DNA of 30,053 nucleotides from Microbotryum silenes-acaulis (GCA_003665825.1 QPFY01000052.1:1-30053); one strand, 5' to 3'. Counted from the stretch's first letter, positions 13,319 to 23,310 are shown. Program-made: numbers and translations. Notes: a model not told the origin generated them from the letters alone.

Positions 13319-13416
13319 CATCTTTCATCTTTCATCTTTCATCCCAATCGCACTACCCTACCTCTGCAAACGTCAATACATCGAATACATCAACTGCTAC
13401 ACCAGCTATCGACCCG
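13319..13416 (+). promoter_or_regulatory. Non-monomeric leader between the array and LINE ORF1
   Basis: The last A unit breaks off after cattcagct and is followed by catctttcatctttcatc, a pyrimidine-rich run, then unique sequence up to the first ATG of ORF1 at 13417. The run resembles the tcatcc microsatellite inside each unit. The position corresponds to the tether between monomers and ORF1 in mouse L1. That it has a regulatory role is inference. Confidence 0.45.
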
Positions 13417-15402
13417 ATGTCCGACCAGGCACCGCCTGATCCGGGCCGCGGCCCTCGGAGCCGGCAGCGACGGGACAACCACGTGGTGACGCGGGGGCGG
13501 AAGCCGATGCCGCCGAGGGACCAGCGAACCCCGGCCTAGCGCTGTACCAGGAAAAGCGTGATGAAGAAAAGAAGAGGAAAGAGGATGTCGCGAGAATCCT
13601 GAAGATGATCAGTGTCGAAGATGGCACACGCCAGGGCACCCGCATCCTTGTGCTCAAAGACGCACTCGGCTTCGGCAAGGACCGGGCCACCTCCCTGCGC
13701 TTCAGCGCACTCAATGCAACGAAACCAATTACCGACACGTCTGGTGCCGTTCTGGAAGTCACGTTCGAACACACCGGCGTGGCCACCGAACGCGAGAAGT
13801 CCGAGTTGTACTCGAAGGTGCTCCGTACCCTGTCGCCCGACACGTCGTTGTGTTTTAACCTGCCCGCAGGAGTTGTCCTCCCGCCCGAGCTCCAGAAATA
13901 CGCTCCAATCATCCATGGAGTCGCACCGGAATCGATCATCCAAAGCGGTAACACCCGGTTCAAGTTCGTGGTGCGCTGCGCTAGCGCAGCGGCGCTCGAC
14001 CAAGTCCACGACGCGGCGACCAAGATCGAGTGGAAACGCTCCTTTGCCCAAGTCCGCAAGCGCTTGGCGTTCGTCAAAAACGTCGTCGAACTGCGTTTCA
14101 TTATCAGTCCTGAGGCCGAATACACGAACGACGACCTCTGGAACAAACTGCAAGGCGTCGTCGCCAAGCTTACCGGGGACGGCCACAAGTGCGACTTGCT
14201 CCAACTCCAGCAGCCTCTAACGGTCGTTCAAGGCTCGTACCTCGTCGCTCGAGGAACTACGCGGCCATCGTCCAGTTCGACGACGACGACCTGTTCAAGA
14301 ACAACGGTGCTCAACTTCGGCAGGTTCTACCGACGAGATCGACCTTCGGGACGACTCGCAACACTCACGCCCCTTCGCCACGACTACGAGGCCGAAGCCT
14401 CGTGCCGCCGATGCGGCTTTGTAGGCCACTCCGACAACTGCGTTCAAAAGCCGGTCCAGCGTCAGCAGGCCTCCCCAGAAAAACAACAACAACCAAAGGC
14501 CCCAGGCCGAGCCCCAAAGCAACATCGAGCAAACCTCGACCCCCAAAAACAACGCAGAGGTGATGTAGCCTCTCCCTCTCCCCAATGTCTCCTGTCGCGT
14601 CCAAGCGTTCAAAGAAGAACGCATCTCCCACAAGGGACACTAACAACTCACCACGAGTCTACCCTACTCGTTCACAAAGCTCTACACCCATAGCATCCGC
14701 CCTCGCGGTTTCATCGTCGCCGCAAACCCATTCGCAAGTCTGGCCGGCGACGTAGCCGAGGAGGCGCAGGAGGAGCCCGCTCAGGCCCTCGAGGACGACG
14801 AGGACGCGATGAGCGTAGTCGAGGCACAGCTGGAACAACAGCAGGAAGTGCCGCCGCTGAAGCTTTCGGATCTGTCGGATCTGCAGGACGCGGAGCGGAG
14901 GGGAACCAGGGGGAACACACGGAGACGAGTGACGCGGAAGAAGGGGAATCGCAGTCGGCCGAGACGGGGTCTGTGCCTGAGATTGTTTCGACGACTCCTG
15001 AGCATACCCCTGAGCTGACGCGCTCCGATCGGCCAGTCACCATCAGCTTGATATGGACGGCCTTCCCGACGACTGATGAATCGTGTGTCGGATCGCGAGC
15101 GCAAACAGGATGCTGGTCTATACGATGAGATCACCGAGTTGGACCGCACCCCGTCTGTGACCGGTTGGATGCCTTCGCCGTCTCCAGGTCCAGTGTTTGA
15201 TCCCGAGCCCGAGCCCAAGCAGGAGGTGGACGAAGGAAGTTCCCAGGGTCTTCGCCGGTCCGAGCGTATCCAGCGTCTCACCAGCGTCGCGCGCACATCG
15301 GACTGGAACGAATCGACTGCTGCGGACCCGCTCCCCTCACCCACATTCGGACCTATGTTGTCCATCAAGGGAGCTGCTGCTGCAACGAAGGCGCGATCGT
15401 AA
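13417..15402 (+). pseudogene. LINE ORF1 (Gag-like RNA-binding protein), frame-broken
   Basis: In LINEs this protein binds element RNA and forms the RNP needed for retrotransposition. An ATG at 13417 opens MSDQAPPDPG, but this frame stops at 13539. The charged, helix-prone sequence ALYQEKRDEEKKRKEDVAR lies in another frame (open from 13440) and runs on into the 362-codon frame 13605-14693. A CCHC zinc knuckle, CRRCGFVGHSDNC (C-X2-C-X4-H-X3-C, one residue shorter than the usual H-X4-C), sits at 14403-14441. Coding-like text then hops frames: NYAAIVQFDDDDLFKNNG near 14260, an acidic segment with NPFASLAGDVAEEAQEEPAQ near 14730, an acidic stretch near 14905-15040, and a last frame from 15076 ending in LRRSERIQRLTS...ATKARS at 15402. 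At least four frame changes separate these parts, so one base-accurate product cannot be read. The cause may be decay or assembly indels. The stop overlaps the ORF2 start. Confidence 0.8.
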
Positions 15403-15404
15403 TG
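15400..15404 (+). promoter_or_regulatory. ORF1 stop / ORF2 start overlap TAATG
   Basis: TAA at 15400-15402 ends the last ORF1 frame, and ATG at 15402-15404 opens ORF2, giving MIDFIIMTWNVNRG, which is the very beginning of the endonuclease domain. Such UAAUG overlaps are used for termination-coupled reinitiation in some two-ORF LINEs; SART1 of silkworm is the established example. The overlap is seen directly. The mechanism here is inferred. Confidence 0.75.
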
Positions 15405-18400
15405 ATTGACTTCATCATCATGACCTGGAACGTCAACAGGGGCTTCAATACCCCTGAACGACGTCGTCTGCTTCTTTCGTATTTCACTTCGCTCACACCT
15501 CCCCCTTCTGCTATCCTTCTCCAGGAACACAATGTTCCTAAATCACGACAATCTCACATACGCCACGAGTACGCCCAGTCCACCAGGGCGAGGCCTACTT
15601 TTCTCAACACTGCCTCACTTTGATTCCAAGCTCTTCTCCTCTTCTCGGTGGTCATCGTCGCACGCGTCAGTCTCTTGGCGGCGCTTACTCGTGACCACTT
15701 CGATGTGCGGGGTTCGACGGACGTCGTCAAACTCAACAATATCTACGCTCCGGTTCAACCCGCCGAGCGCCTCCTCTTCTTCACCTCCCTTCACTTTCGG
15801 GCGACCGTCTCCTCTCACATTCGGGTCATCGCGGGCGATCTCAACGACTGCCCTATCCCCGCGGTGGATCGAGTGCGACAGGTGGACCGCCCGAACACCC
15901 ACCACTGGCCCGCGCTTATGTCTCGGCTCGACGGGCGTACACGGATGCCATTCGGCTCATGCACCCACTGTCGCCGGCGACCACGCGCCCGCATCTCAGC
16001 AAGGACGGCCGGCTCATTTCGCGCGCGCGCATCGACTTTGTTCTGGTGCAGCGGCGACACGAGCGACGGATCGTTTCTGCTTCCACTCTGTACAATATCT
16101 CTCGATCCATGTCGGATCATCGACCGGTTACGGTCACATTTAGGCTGCGCGCAAGTGGTGCCGAGGTCGAAGCGGAGCTCTGCCTTCCCCAGGCGGCTCA
16201 TTTTCTGACCCGCATCAACTCGTCAACCTTCAAACACGCCGAGTTTAAGGAGTTCGTCACTCCTCTCCTTGAGCAGGCACCGTCTGGGGATCCGGTCGCG
16301 GACCTTCAGCGCGTACTCTGGGAGTCTCGGGTCCAAGCTCTGGAGCTGTCTCGGCGTCTGTATCGGGAGCGCAACGCCCTCGAGATGATGCTGGTATCTC
16401 GACTGCAGGACATTGAGTCTCGTCGGGTGATGAGCCCTTTGACGTCATCGACTGGACGAACACCCACGACGCTCTCACCAAACTTTTGAACGAGCGAGCA
16501 AGGCAGTCCCGGATCAGGGCGCACGTGCCCGAGATTGCATCCGAGGAACGTCTCAGTCGTCCGGTACATGCCAAACTGGCTGCTCGGTCCCGGGATGTGA
16601 AGTTTCAGAGTATCCGGCTCGCTGATGGCGAGCTCACCACTGACATTGAGCGCGCGCTCGAGCACACCCATTCTCATTTCCAGCAGCACTACCTTGTCGA
16701 AGCGAAGGATCCGGAACAGGTCGTGACGATGCGGGATGAGCTCTTGGGACCCATCAGATCAGCAAGACCTTGTGACGACCCGCTTTCCGACGCTCGCTTC
16801 CTTCGGCGCTTCTCGAATTCGCACGTCGACATTCTTGCCGAGCCCATCAGCGAAGCCGAGGTGCTCGCAGCGATTCGAACCACGCACGAAGGTCGATCTC
16901 CGGGTCCTTCAGGGGTCCCCTATGAGATGTATCGAGCCTGCCCCTTGCTTTGGGCCCCTCTCTTGACTCGAGCCTACAACGAGCTGATTACTCGAGGCTC
17001 CCTTACTCCACAACAGAGCCAGGCCAATGTGCGCCTCTTGTTCAAACACAACAAACCTGGTGCAGCGCGGTGCGACCTCAAATCGTATCGTCCGATCACC
17101 TTGCGGGAATGCGACTACAAGATCTTCACCAAGGTCTACGTGGCTCGTCTGAACCGGATCCTCCCCGATGTTCTTCCGGCCGGACAGCATGGGTTCGTCA
17201 AGGGGCGAAGACCAGCGGACGCGGCTTTGCATCTGAGGCTCCTGATCGACGAGATTAGGGGTCGTGGGGCAGAGTTCCCGACAGCAGCGCTCCTCTCCCT
17301 GGATCAGAGCTCGGCTTACGACATGGTCGAGCACGACTGGGTCTTTGCGGTGTTTGAGGCTCTCGGCGCGCCGGAATCTTTCCAGCGCGTCTTGCGGATG
17401 CTCTACAACGGCGAGACGTCCACAGCGCGGTACATTGTCAACGGTTTCCTTACCGAGACGGTGCGACTCCTGTGCGGTCTTGGCCAGGGCGATCCTCTCT
17501 CTTCTTCTGTCTGGGATGTGGTATTCCAACCCTTCCTTGATTCTCTCAGTCGACGCAACATTGCGCTGACTATCACTCTTCCGGAGCTGGCTCCTCGTCC
17601 GCAGACTCGATGCATCACCAATTTGGCGTTCGCGGATGACGCCGTCGTCGCTGTCGCTGGACCGGAAGCTATTGCTTCGCTCGAGGCGTTAGCTCGGGAT
17701 TGGCGACTCGCGACGAACGGCCGTCTAAACACCGACAAAACCGTGGTGATGCCATTGGGCGCGACGTTGTGGGATCGCGCGGACTTGTCCAAACTGTCGT
17801 TCGTGGCACCGGACGAGTCTCTTCCTTGGATCGGTCTCCAGTTTGCGCCTGACGGCAACAACAGGCTGGGATTCCATGATCTTGAGCGAAGGGTCGATCG
17901 AGTGATTCTCTCGGTGCGCGACCGATGGATGACGCATCATACCCGGGCTTTCTATCTCAACCGCTACGGCATCTCCAAGGTGCTGCACTCTCTCTCCGCC
18001 GACGTACCGCCATCCGACGTGATCAAGGCGATCGAGCGCAAGCTTGCCGACTTTGTGAAGGGAGGACCGCGGCGCAGTGACTACAAGCAATCGGTCGTCT
18101 TCACGACACGGGCGCGAGGTGGTCTCAGCGTCGTGAGCATCCAAGATGTGGTGGATTCAGTCTCGGTACGGATTTGGGACGTGCTGGCCGGCGGGTCAAC
18201 TGCGATTTGGAGCGATCTGGCTCGGAGTTCCATCCGGCGAGCGCTTCCGACCTTTGACTTTGCTACGGATCTGTGGACGTGGAGGAACGCCGACGCACCC
18301 CGGGAGCTACATCCCCGCTGGCGAGCGGTGCTCTCGGTCGCTGAACGCTACCCTGCCGTCGTCGATCCTGCCAAACTTTCGGTCTCCAATTTTCTTTCTC

Positions 18401-19437
18401 TTTCTCCCCTCCAACCTGGTCTGCATGACTCGCGGCCGTTCTCGGAGCAGGATAAGCGTTTGGCGAAGCTTTTCAGTTTCGAACGCACCATCGCTGACAT
18501 CTATGCGCGAGCCCAATACCCCGCAGCTCCAACGGTGCCCTGGACCCCTGAGAAGCATCCCCAAGGCGACGGCTCGGAGCTGTCCAACCTTTGGCAATGG
18601 AAGCGCGATCAAGTCCAGGCGTGGATCCAGGTCGCAAGCGATCGCCTCATCCCGCCGCTTCCGCCTCCTGTTCCCGTCCTCGCACGTCGACCACCCGTCA
18701 TTCGTGTTGTTGGAGCACCTGGAGTCCGGCCCGGCGGTCCCCTCGAGCACATCTTGCCCAGAGCGACTCCGGTCGGCATGCCTGATCAAAAACTTCCCCT
18801 CCCCTCCGGCCCCTTGTGTGCTGATCAGTGGAGAATGTTGAACTTGGACAGACCTTACACCATTGCGCGACTTCGACGCGTCATCAACCATCGACGTTTC
18901 GACCACACACAACGCCCTGGATCACTCGCCACACCCAAAGAAAGGCGACTCTTCTGGGTGTGGTTCCACACCGGGCCCGCCACGGCCCGCGAGCGCGAGG
19001 TGCACTTCAAGCTGGCGTACCACTTCACGCCAACGCGGAAGCGCCAGTTTGTGCAGCGGCATGGCGACTCAGCCTGCTGCCTCGTGCAGGCATGCAGCCT
19101 GGCAGGGGTGGAGGATGACTTTACTCACTTTTGGCATGATTGCCCTGACTCTTCTCAATTTTGGCAAGCAGCTAGGTCCGTTCTCTGCGACGCGCTGGGG
19201 GTCGTGTCGATCCTCGACCTCGACTACACGGCACTTCAGATCGAGCACGGCCTCCCTCGACTGCGCGCTCGCCTTCCGACGTCGAAAAAGCGCCCAATCC
19301 GCGCCTTCATTGCGCTGGCGCTCGACACTCTCAGCAACCGACGCTGGGATCTCCATCGCCACGCCAGAGCGATGTCGAGCATGGACAAGGAGATGGCGGG
19401 ACTGAAGGAGAGGTTGGAGCTCAGATTGGCACGATGA
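15402..19437 (+). CDS. LINE ORF2: AP-endonuclease / reverse transcriptase, endonuclease part frame-broken
   Basis: This enzyme nicks target DNA and primes reverse transcription from the nick. Endonuclease motifs in order: TWNVNRG (residues 8-14) and LLQEHN (catalytic Glu at residue 42) after the ATG at 15402; a TGA at 15621-15623; NNIYAPVQP and AGDLND (15831-15848) in the same frame; AYTDAIRLMHP (~15930-15965), RIDFVLV (16028-16048) and SMSDHRPV (16109-16129) in a second frame. Near 16420 it shifts into the third frame (DEPFDVIDWTNTHDALTKLL), which joins the uninterrupted ATG frame 16486-19437 (983 codons). In that frame RT motifs are LLSLDQSSAYD (Asp273, 17302-17304), GLGQGDPLS (331-339) and FADD (382-385, 17629-17640). 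A C-terminal C-X4-C-X10-H-X4-C motif lies at 865-886. All catalytic residues I would expect are present, but not in one frame. No RNase H domain is visible. Confidence 0.9.
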
Positions 19438-19500
19438 AGTAGACGGCGCTCCTCCCTACCCAGCCAAGAACCACAAACCAAAAACCAAATAAAAATCACA
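19438..19500 (+). other. Probable LINE 3' end: short UTR with A-rich tail and AATAAA
   Basis: After the ORF2 stop (TGA 19435-19437) comes a short GC-rich segment, then accacaaaccaaaaaccaaa and taaaaatcaca (19470-19500) with AATAAA at 19488-19493. This fits a degenerate A-rich LINE terminus. No pure poly(A) run is present, so the exact end is uncertain. Confidence 0.45.
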
Positions 19501-20770
19501 AGTCCCCTTTCCCTCTTTCTCAATCGCCCAAAATGTCTCCCAAACACGCCAGCATACTGAACCTGTTTTCTCTCGCTCTTTTTGCCATTCCTCCTCATAG
19601 GCTTTCGTACTCCCCAGGAGCCTCGGGTTCTTTGCGCCGGCGGGCATTGTCGCCCTTGGTTCGAGCTTCTGCCACATCACGATGACACACAGCGAAAGCG
19701 GATCCCCTTGGCCCTCTCCTGGACTACGCCGTGAGTTTTCCACTCCTCTCAAGGGCCGGGTCTGTCTTCTCTTTCGGTCGAGCGACTCCGTGATCTCCTG
19801 TTCAAGGCCGGCACAAACTGCCTGCGTGGCTCGCCTCTCCTTGCTTTGCTGCTCGCTCGGAGTCGCGGCCGCGCGGCGGGTGACTCGGGTACCGAACCGC
19901 CATACACATCCACACTCGAGCGAGGTTCCACCCAAAGACATCACCGTCGTGGGCCTCATGCTCCTTCTTTCCCCAGTATCTGCGGTGATTGGGAACCACC
20001 TGCACGTATAACGGGACTCGAGTGTGCGTTCCGAGATTGGGAGTACGCCGCAGGGAAGCGAGGCCCCTGCGGAAGGTATACCCCGCCTCTGTCTCCAGCC
20101 GCGCGCCGGTGTTGTCGGCCACCCGCCCGCGCTGCAGACCGAGGCGTGTCCAATGGACTGTCACATGCTCCGTGACTTTCCCCGGAAATCTATGGATTGT
20201 GTGTTTTTGTGCGAAGTAGGCCTGTTTCGCAGTTGCAGTCATTGAAATGGGGGTGATCTGGGGTCGTGCGGTCGCGAGGGGGGGCCGACTTTGGTAACCG
20301 AAAAGGGGTTTGGAATCCGCGGTGCAAATCCAGCGCAGTTGGGTACAAGGGGTAGGTGATTGCTGCGGTCGCAGGGGGTTACATCCCCCCTTTGGACCAC
20401 GTGAATCATTCGGATTGAGCGGGATGTTTGTGCCATCGGAGGCCTTGTTCGACGCGTGTCAAAGAATTAAGGGGCTTCAAGGAGTATGGCGGTCTCGGGG
20501 GGGGGTCTGAAGTCAAAAGATCGAAGAAGGTTCAACTGTACAACTATAATCGGATTCGCCTGTACAACACATGTACCACCACCAACAATTCCTCCATCGT
20601 TTCCCGATTCCTTGTGTATTATCTTCAATCTTCCTTTCATTCGTCTCTGGGAGGAAGCAACCGTGGGTGGGGGGGGGCTTGAACTCGGATGTATCGGGTT
20701 GGTCTGTTCTGCTAGTTATAACGCATCGAGCGGCGGTTGTGTCATCATCGTGCATACTGGGCAGCATCTC
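19501..20770. other. Stretch without a recognisable gene
   Basis: All six frames hold only short frames (up to 167 codons) in GC-rich sequence. None shows a family motif, a believable start context or splice structure. Pyrimidine-rich tracts at 19500-19800 and G-rich runs near 20270-20290, 20500-20508 and 20670-20680 are visible. Part of this could be 3' UTR of the LINE or older degraded repeats. Confidence 0.5.
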
Positions 20771-20775
20771 CTTTA

Positions 20776-20894
20776 GTTCCGTAGGGGGTTTTCTCGTCTT
20801 GCAAATTAGCGATGAGTTTCATACAAAAAAAAATCTACAAAAAAAAAAAAAAGGTTCCGTAGGGGTTTTCTCATACAAAAAAAAAAAAAAAAAA
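20776..20894 (+). repeat. Poly(A)-ended short insert flanked by ~19-bp direct repeats
   Basis: gttccgtagggg(g)ttttctc occurs at 20776-20795 and again at 20854-20872. Between the copies is a ~58-bp segment ending in A runs (20825-20833 and 20839-20852). The second copy is followed by atac and another 18-A run (20877-20894). A short insert with a 3' poly(A) and matching direct repeats is what target-primed retrotransposition leaves. Confidence 0.6.
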
Positions 20895-20895
20895 G

Positions 20896-21147
20896 TCGCG
20901 ACGCCCAGTACACGACACTGCAACGGCTCTTTGGCCTCCCAAGCTCAAGGCCAAGCTCAGCGAACAGGAAGGGGCGGGCAGGACGATCGAGATCTTCACG
21001 GGGATGGTTTTGGAGATGATCAGCAGTGGGAGATGGAGGATGCAGAAGCACGGGACGAGGATGGAAAGCGTGGAGAGGAGGAGGGTGGTACTGGAGGAGA
21101 GGATGAAGTTGAGGGCGGGAGGAGCAAGAGGCGGGCGAGGGCAGTAG
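20896..21147 (+). pseudogene. Possible gene-fragment reading frame (unidentified)
   Basis: Immediately after a poly(A) run, an 83-codon stop-free frame without an ATG start reads ALWPPKLKAKLSEQEG, RTIEIFTGMVLEMISSGRW and RMQKHGTRMESVERRRVVLE, ending at TAG 21145-21147. It has amphipathic, protein-like composition with no low-complexity bias, unlike the overlapping Glu/Gly-rich frame. I do not recognise the family. It could be the 3' part of a retrocopied or dead gene, or chance. Confidence 0.25.
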
Positions 21148-21293
21148 AGGCTGGGTTCGATTTCCCCCCACCCCACCCCACACACACACACCATCACACT
21201 TCATCTTCCAACAAAACACTGTATACTAAATATCTTGCCTTCATTAAATAGGGGGAACATGAACTGGGGGCAATATGATGAACAAGTTCTACC

Positions 21294-21380
21294 AAAAAAA
21301 AAAACGCGAACTAAAGAATAATAACAATAATAATAAATTAATTAAAAAAAAAAAAAAAAAAAAAAAAACGCGAACTAAAG
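21294..21380 (+). repeat. Second poly(A)/direct-repeat structure
   Basis: An 11-A run followed by cgcgaactaaag (21305-21316) is followed by an AT-rich aataataacaataataataa segment, a 25-A run (21344-21368) and cgcgaactaaag again (21369-21380). This may be another tiny retro-insertion or a local slippage duplication. The surrounding 21180-21540 is AT-rich and shows no gene. Confidence 0.5.
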
Positions 21381-21763
21381 TTAAAACTAGATAGAATAAA
21401 ATAGAAGCTTCCACTGTAGTAATAAAATTGAATACAGTAGAGTAACTCAAAGTCCGGAGTGAAAAAATACGAATTGCTCCGGCTGTAGTCGTCATAAGGA
21501 GTTTTGGTAGAGTTCAAATGAACTCTTAGTGATACATCTGTAATTTGCCAGGTTTTTGGGTCGATACATGGAGCGGTGCTAGCGTTCTACCCCGTTCCTT
21601 CCTCCCCCGACCGGCTGAGCTCGGCCAAGGTGGAACGGTGGGCTCCTCACAAAGATTGATCTCGAATTTCCGTGTTTTGGGTCTTGGCGGACACCCGGGT
21701 GAAGGAGCCGCCCCCAACGTTCGCGTTTGTTTCCTGCGTCTTTCGAGACATCTCGTCCGAGTA

Positions 21764-22166
21764 CGCGCGAGACTTATGGATCCCGTACGGGATAACTTGC
21801 CGTATGCCTGCAAGGACGAAAAGTACCTTGCGCCGTGGACGGCTCCCTTTTGATATCAATCAGCATTGATTAGAATTGTAAGCTTTTTATCCATCCCCGT
21901 CACAATTGGAGTACACAACCAAAAAAAGCTATCAAATTCAAGCGATGCGGAATCAGACGGGAGCCATTTGAGGCGCAAGATAACTTTGTGTGTAGTCCAG
22001 TTGTGAAGGGGCTGGCCTTACACTGGACCACACAGCCAAAAAAAAGCTACTAAGCTCAATCAATGCTGATAATGCTGATTGAAATCAGAAGGGAGCCAAG
22101 GCTACTTTGGTCCTTGCAGACATATGGCAGGTTATCCCGTACGGGATCCATAAGTCTCGCGCGCGC
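21764..22166. mobile_element. Foldback (MITE-like) inverted repeat, ~130-bp arms
   Basis: Arm 1 (21764-~21890) and arm 2 (~22036-22166) are inverted copies. The outer ~50 bp (gcgagacttatggatcccgt, acgggataac, ctgcaaggac) differ at only a few positions. The inner parts (ggctccctt, tcaatcagcatt, agcttttt) match more loosely, with indels. A perfect 14-bp palindrome, atcccgtacgggat, lies in each arm. A third, partial direct copy of the inner arm (ccaaaaaaagct ... gggagcc) occupies about 21918-21967 in the loop. There is no transposase frame inside, so it would be non-autonomous. The outer limits and target duplication are not clear. Confidence 0.65.
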
Positions 22167-22964
22167 ATGTGATACTCAAGACGGCCCGTGCGACAATCGA
22201 GTGCAAGTTCGAAACCTGCGTACCTGCGCCCTGCATCAAAAAATGATCCTCCGATATGATTCTCCTCAGAAGCGAGATTCCAGAAAGAAGATCATCAGGG
22301 AGACTTAATGCGGTGAAATGGTCTCGTCTCTCCAAAATCGAAACATATGAAGTCAGGCAGAAGCAGTTTTTCCCGAAGGGTGGAATTCTTCTGCTGATCG
22401 CCCGCCAAGAAAGGGCATCATGCTGTTACAAATCGCCCTAACTCACGACGATACCTGGATCCTTATCATTTAGACCCAATCTTCCAATAGGAAGATAGAC
22501 GAGTTTGAGCTGCTTATGGTCCATGTAATGGTGCCATACCTTGACTGATAGTCTGCCGATATGGTGCCGGTCTTACGGCCGTTGGAGTAGCGCGGGGTGA
22601 TCGGTCCGGTCTCAGGTTTAAGTCAGAAACTCCAGCGAGTCTCAAAGTCCGAGTCGAACAAAGCGCTAGCGCTAGGTCCGTTGAACCACCGTAGAATATG
22701 CCATATAGCATACACCAAATCCCATGGTGCGGACGGGACCGCTACACGCGCGACCCTCGCTCGTACGGATAACATGAGTCCGTGTCCAGTACGCGTTCCT
22801 TATGAAACCCTTCTGCAAAACTTATATTTTGGTACTCTGGAATCCATATGGAATGTAAAAACATTACAGCATCAGCTCACTAGCGGTTGCTATGAATGGA
22901 GTAGATGTTAAGCATCCCCAAACAATTGATTAACCGTCTGCAATAGGTTTCATGCGCTCAGAAA
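22167..22964. other. Gene-free stretch with one array-like 16-mer
   Basis: I see no convincing coding sequence; frames are short and motif-free. gcaagttcgaaacctgc at 22202-22218 looks like a tRNA T-arm with one mismatched pair, but no acceptor or anticodon arm can be drawn. gctcgtacggataaca at 22759-22774 is identical to part of the type A unit. Confidence 0.45.
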
Positions 22965-23025
22965 ATGACAATCTCAACTTCTTCTCGTGTCCACCGTGGA
23001 ATCCGTATGATCCAGCACCGCGAAG

Positions 23026-23310
23026 CTAGCGCGAGTCAGACCCTGCGGAAACCAGGAGCGGATCCGTGCGAAATCCCCATCCCAAAGGGCTGGCCGTGTA
23101 CCTCGCCGGGATTATGGATGCCCCCATTTTTACATCGGTTTTTCCCTCCGCCAACTCAGCCCCGGCCACATTTGCCACCATCGCCTCCCGGTCAGTGAGC
23201 AGTTGGGTGGCGAAGGCGCGGACGTCCCTCTGTCTCACTTCCTGGCGGTCTCGAATTTGAGGCGTGAGGATACCATGTCTTGCATATTCGCAACTACCAA
23301 AATGATCCAA
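23026..23310 (-). other. Short minus-strand ORF, unidentified
   Basis: This 94-codon frame contains protein-like text (DRQEVRQRDVRAFATQLLTD, MGASIIPARYTASPLGWGF). The opposite strand is also open here (65 codons), which weakens the case. No family is recognised and no splice partners are obvious. It lies about 220 bp upstream of the plus-strand esterase-like gene, so it could also be promoter DNA. Confidence 0.2.

Larger units (their letters stand above)
13319..19500 (+). mobile_element. Non-LTR retrotransposon (LINE), L1/Tx1-like, partly frame-broken
   Basis: The order is a short leader, ORF1 with a zinc knuckle, ORF2 with AP-endonuclease, RT and C-terminal CCHC, then an A-rich 3' end. There are no LTRs, integrase or protease. 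No RNase H domain is apparent after the RT. The RT has the LYNG...VNG...GQGDPLS spacing and FADD box typical of the L1/Tx1 side of the LINE tree. The left border is placed where array sequence stops (13318/13319), and the right border at the A-rich stretch near 19471-19495. Neither border is proven: I could not identify a target-site duplication. If the upstream array is the element's own monomeric 5' UTR, the element starts before position 1. Confidence 0.92.

Noticed and set aside
13406..14204. Long minus-strand frames (260 and 222 codons) opposite LINE ORF1
   Set aside because: They are antisense shadows of the ORF1 coding strand; GC-rich codon bias keeps them open, and they show no family motif.
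16909..18912. Minus-strand and alternative-frame ORFs of 130-230 codons opposite the RT
   Set aside because: They overlap an uninterrupted RT frame with clear catalytic motifs and have no recognisable content.
20685..20760. Minus-strand tRNA suggested by gcttgaactcgg (B-box-like when reversed)
   Set aside because: No acceptor, D or anticodon stem could be drawn at the right spacing.
20571..21251. 226-codon plus-strand frame as a gene
   Set aside because: It is carried through poly(A) tracts coding for lysine runs and through Glu/Gly low-complexity sequence; there is no motif or plausible start.
22545..22680. tRNA/SINE candidate with ggtttaagtcag resembling a B box
   Set aside because: The A box is unconvincing and no cloverleaf forms; similarity is limited to a few bases.
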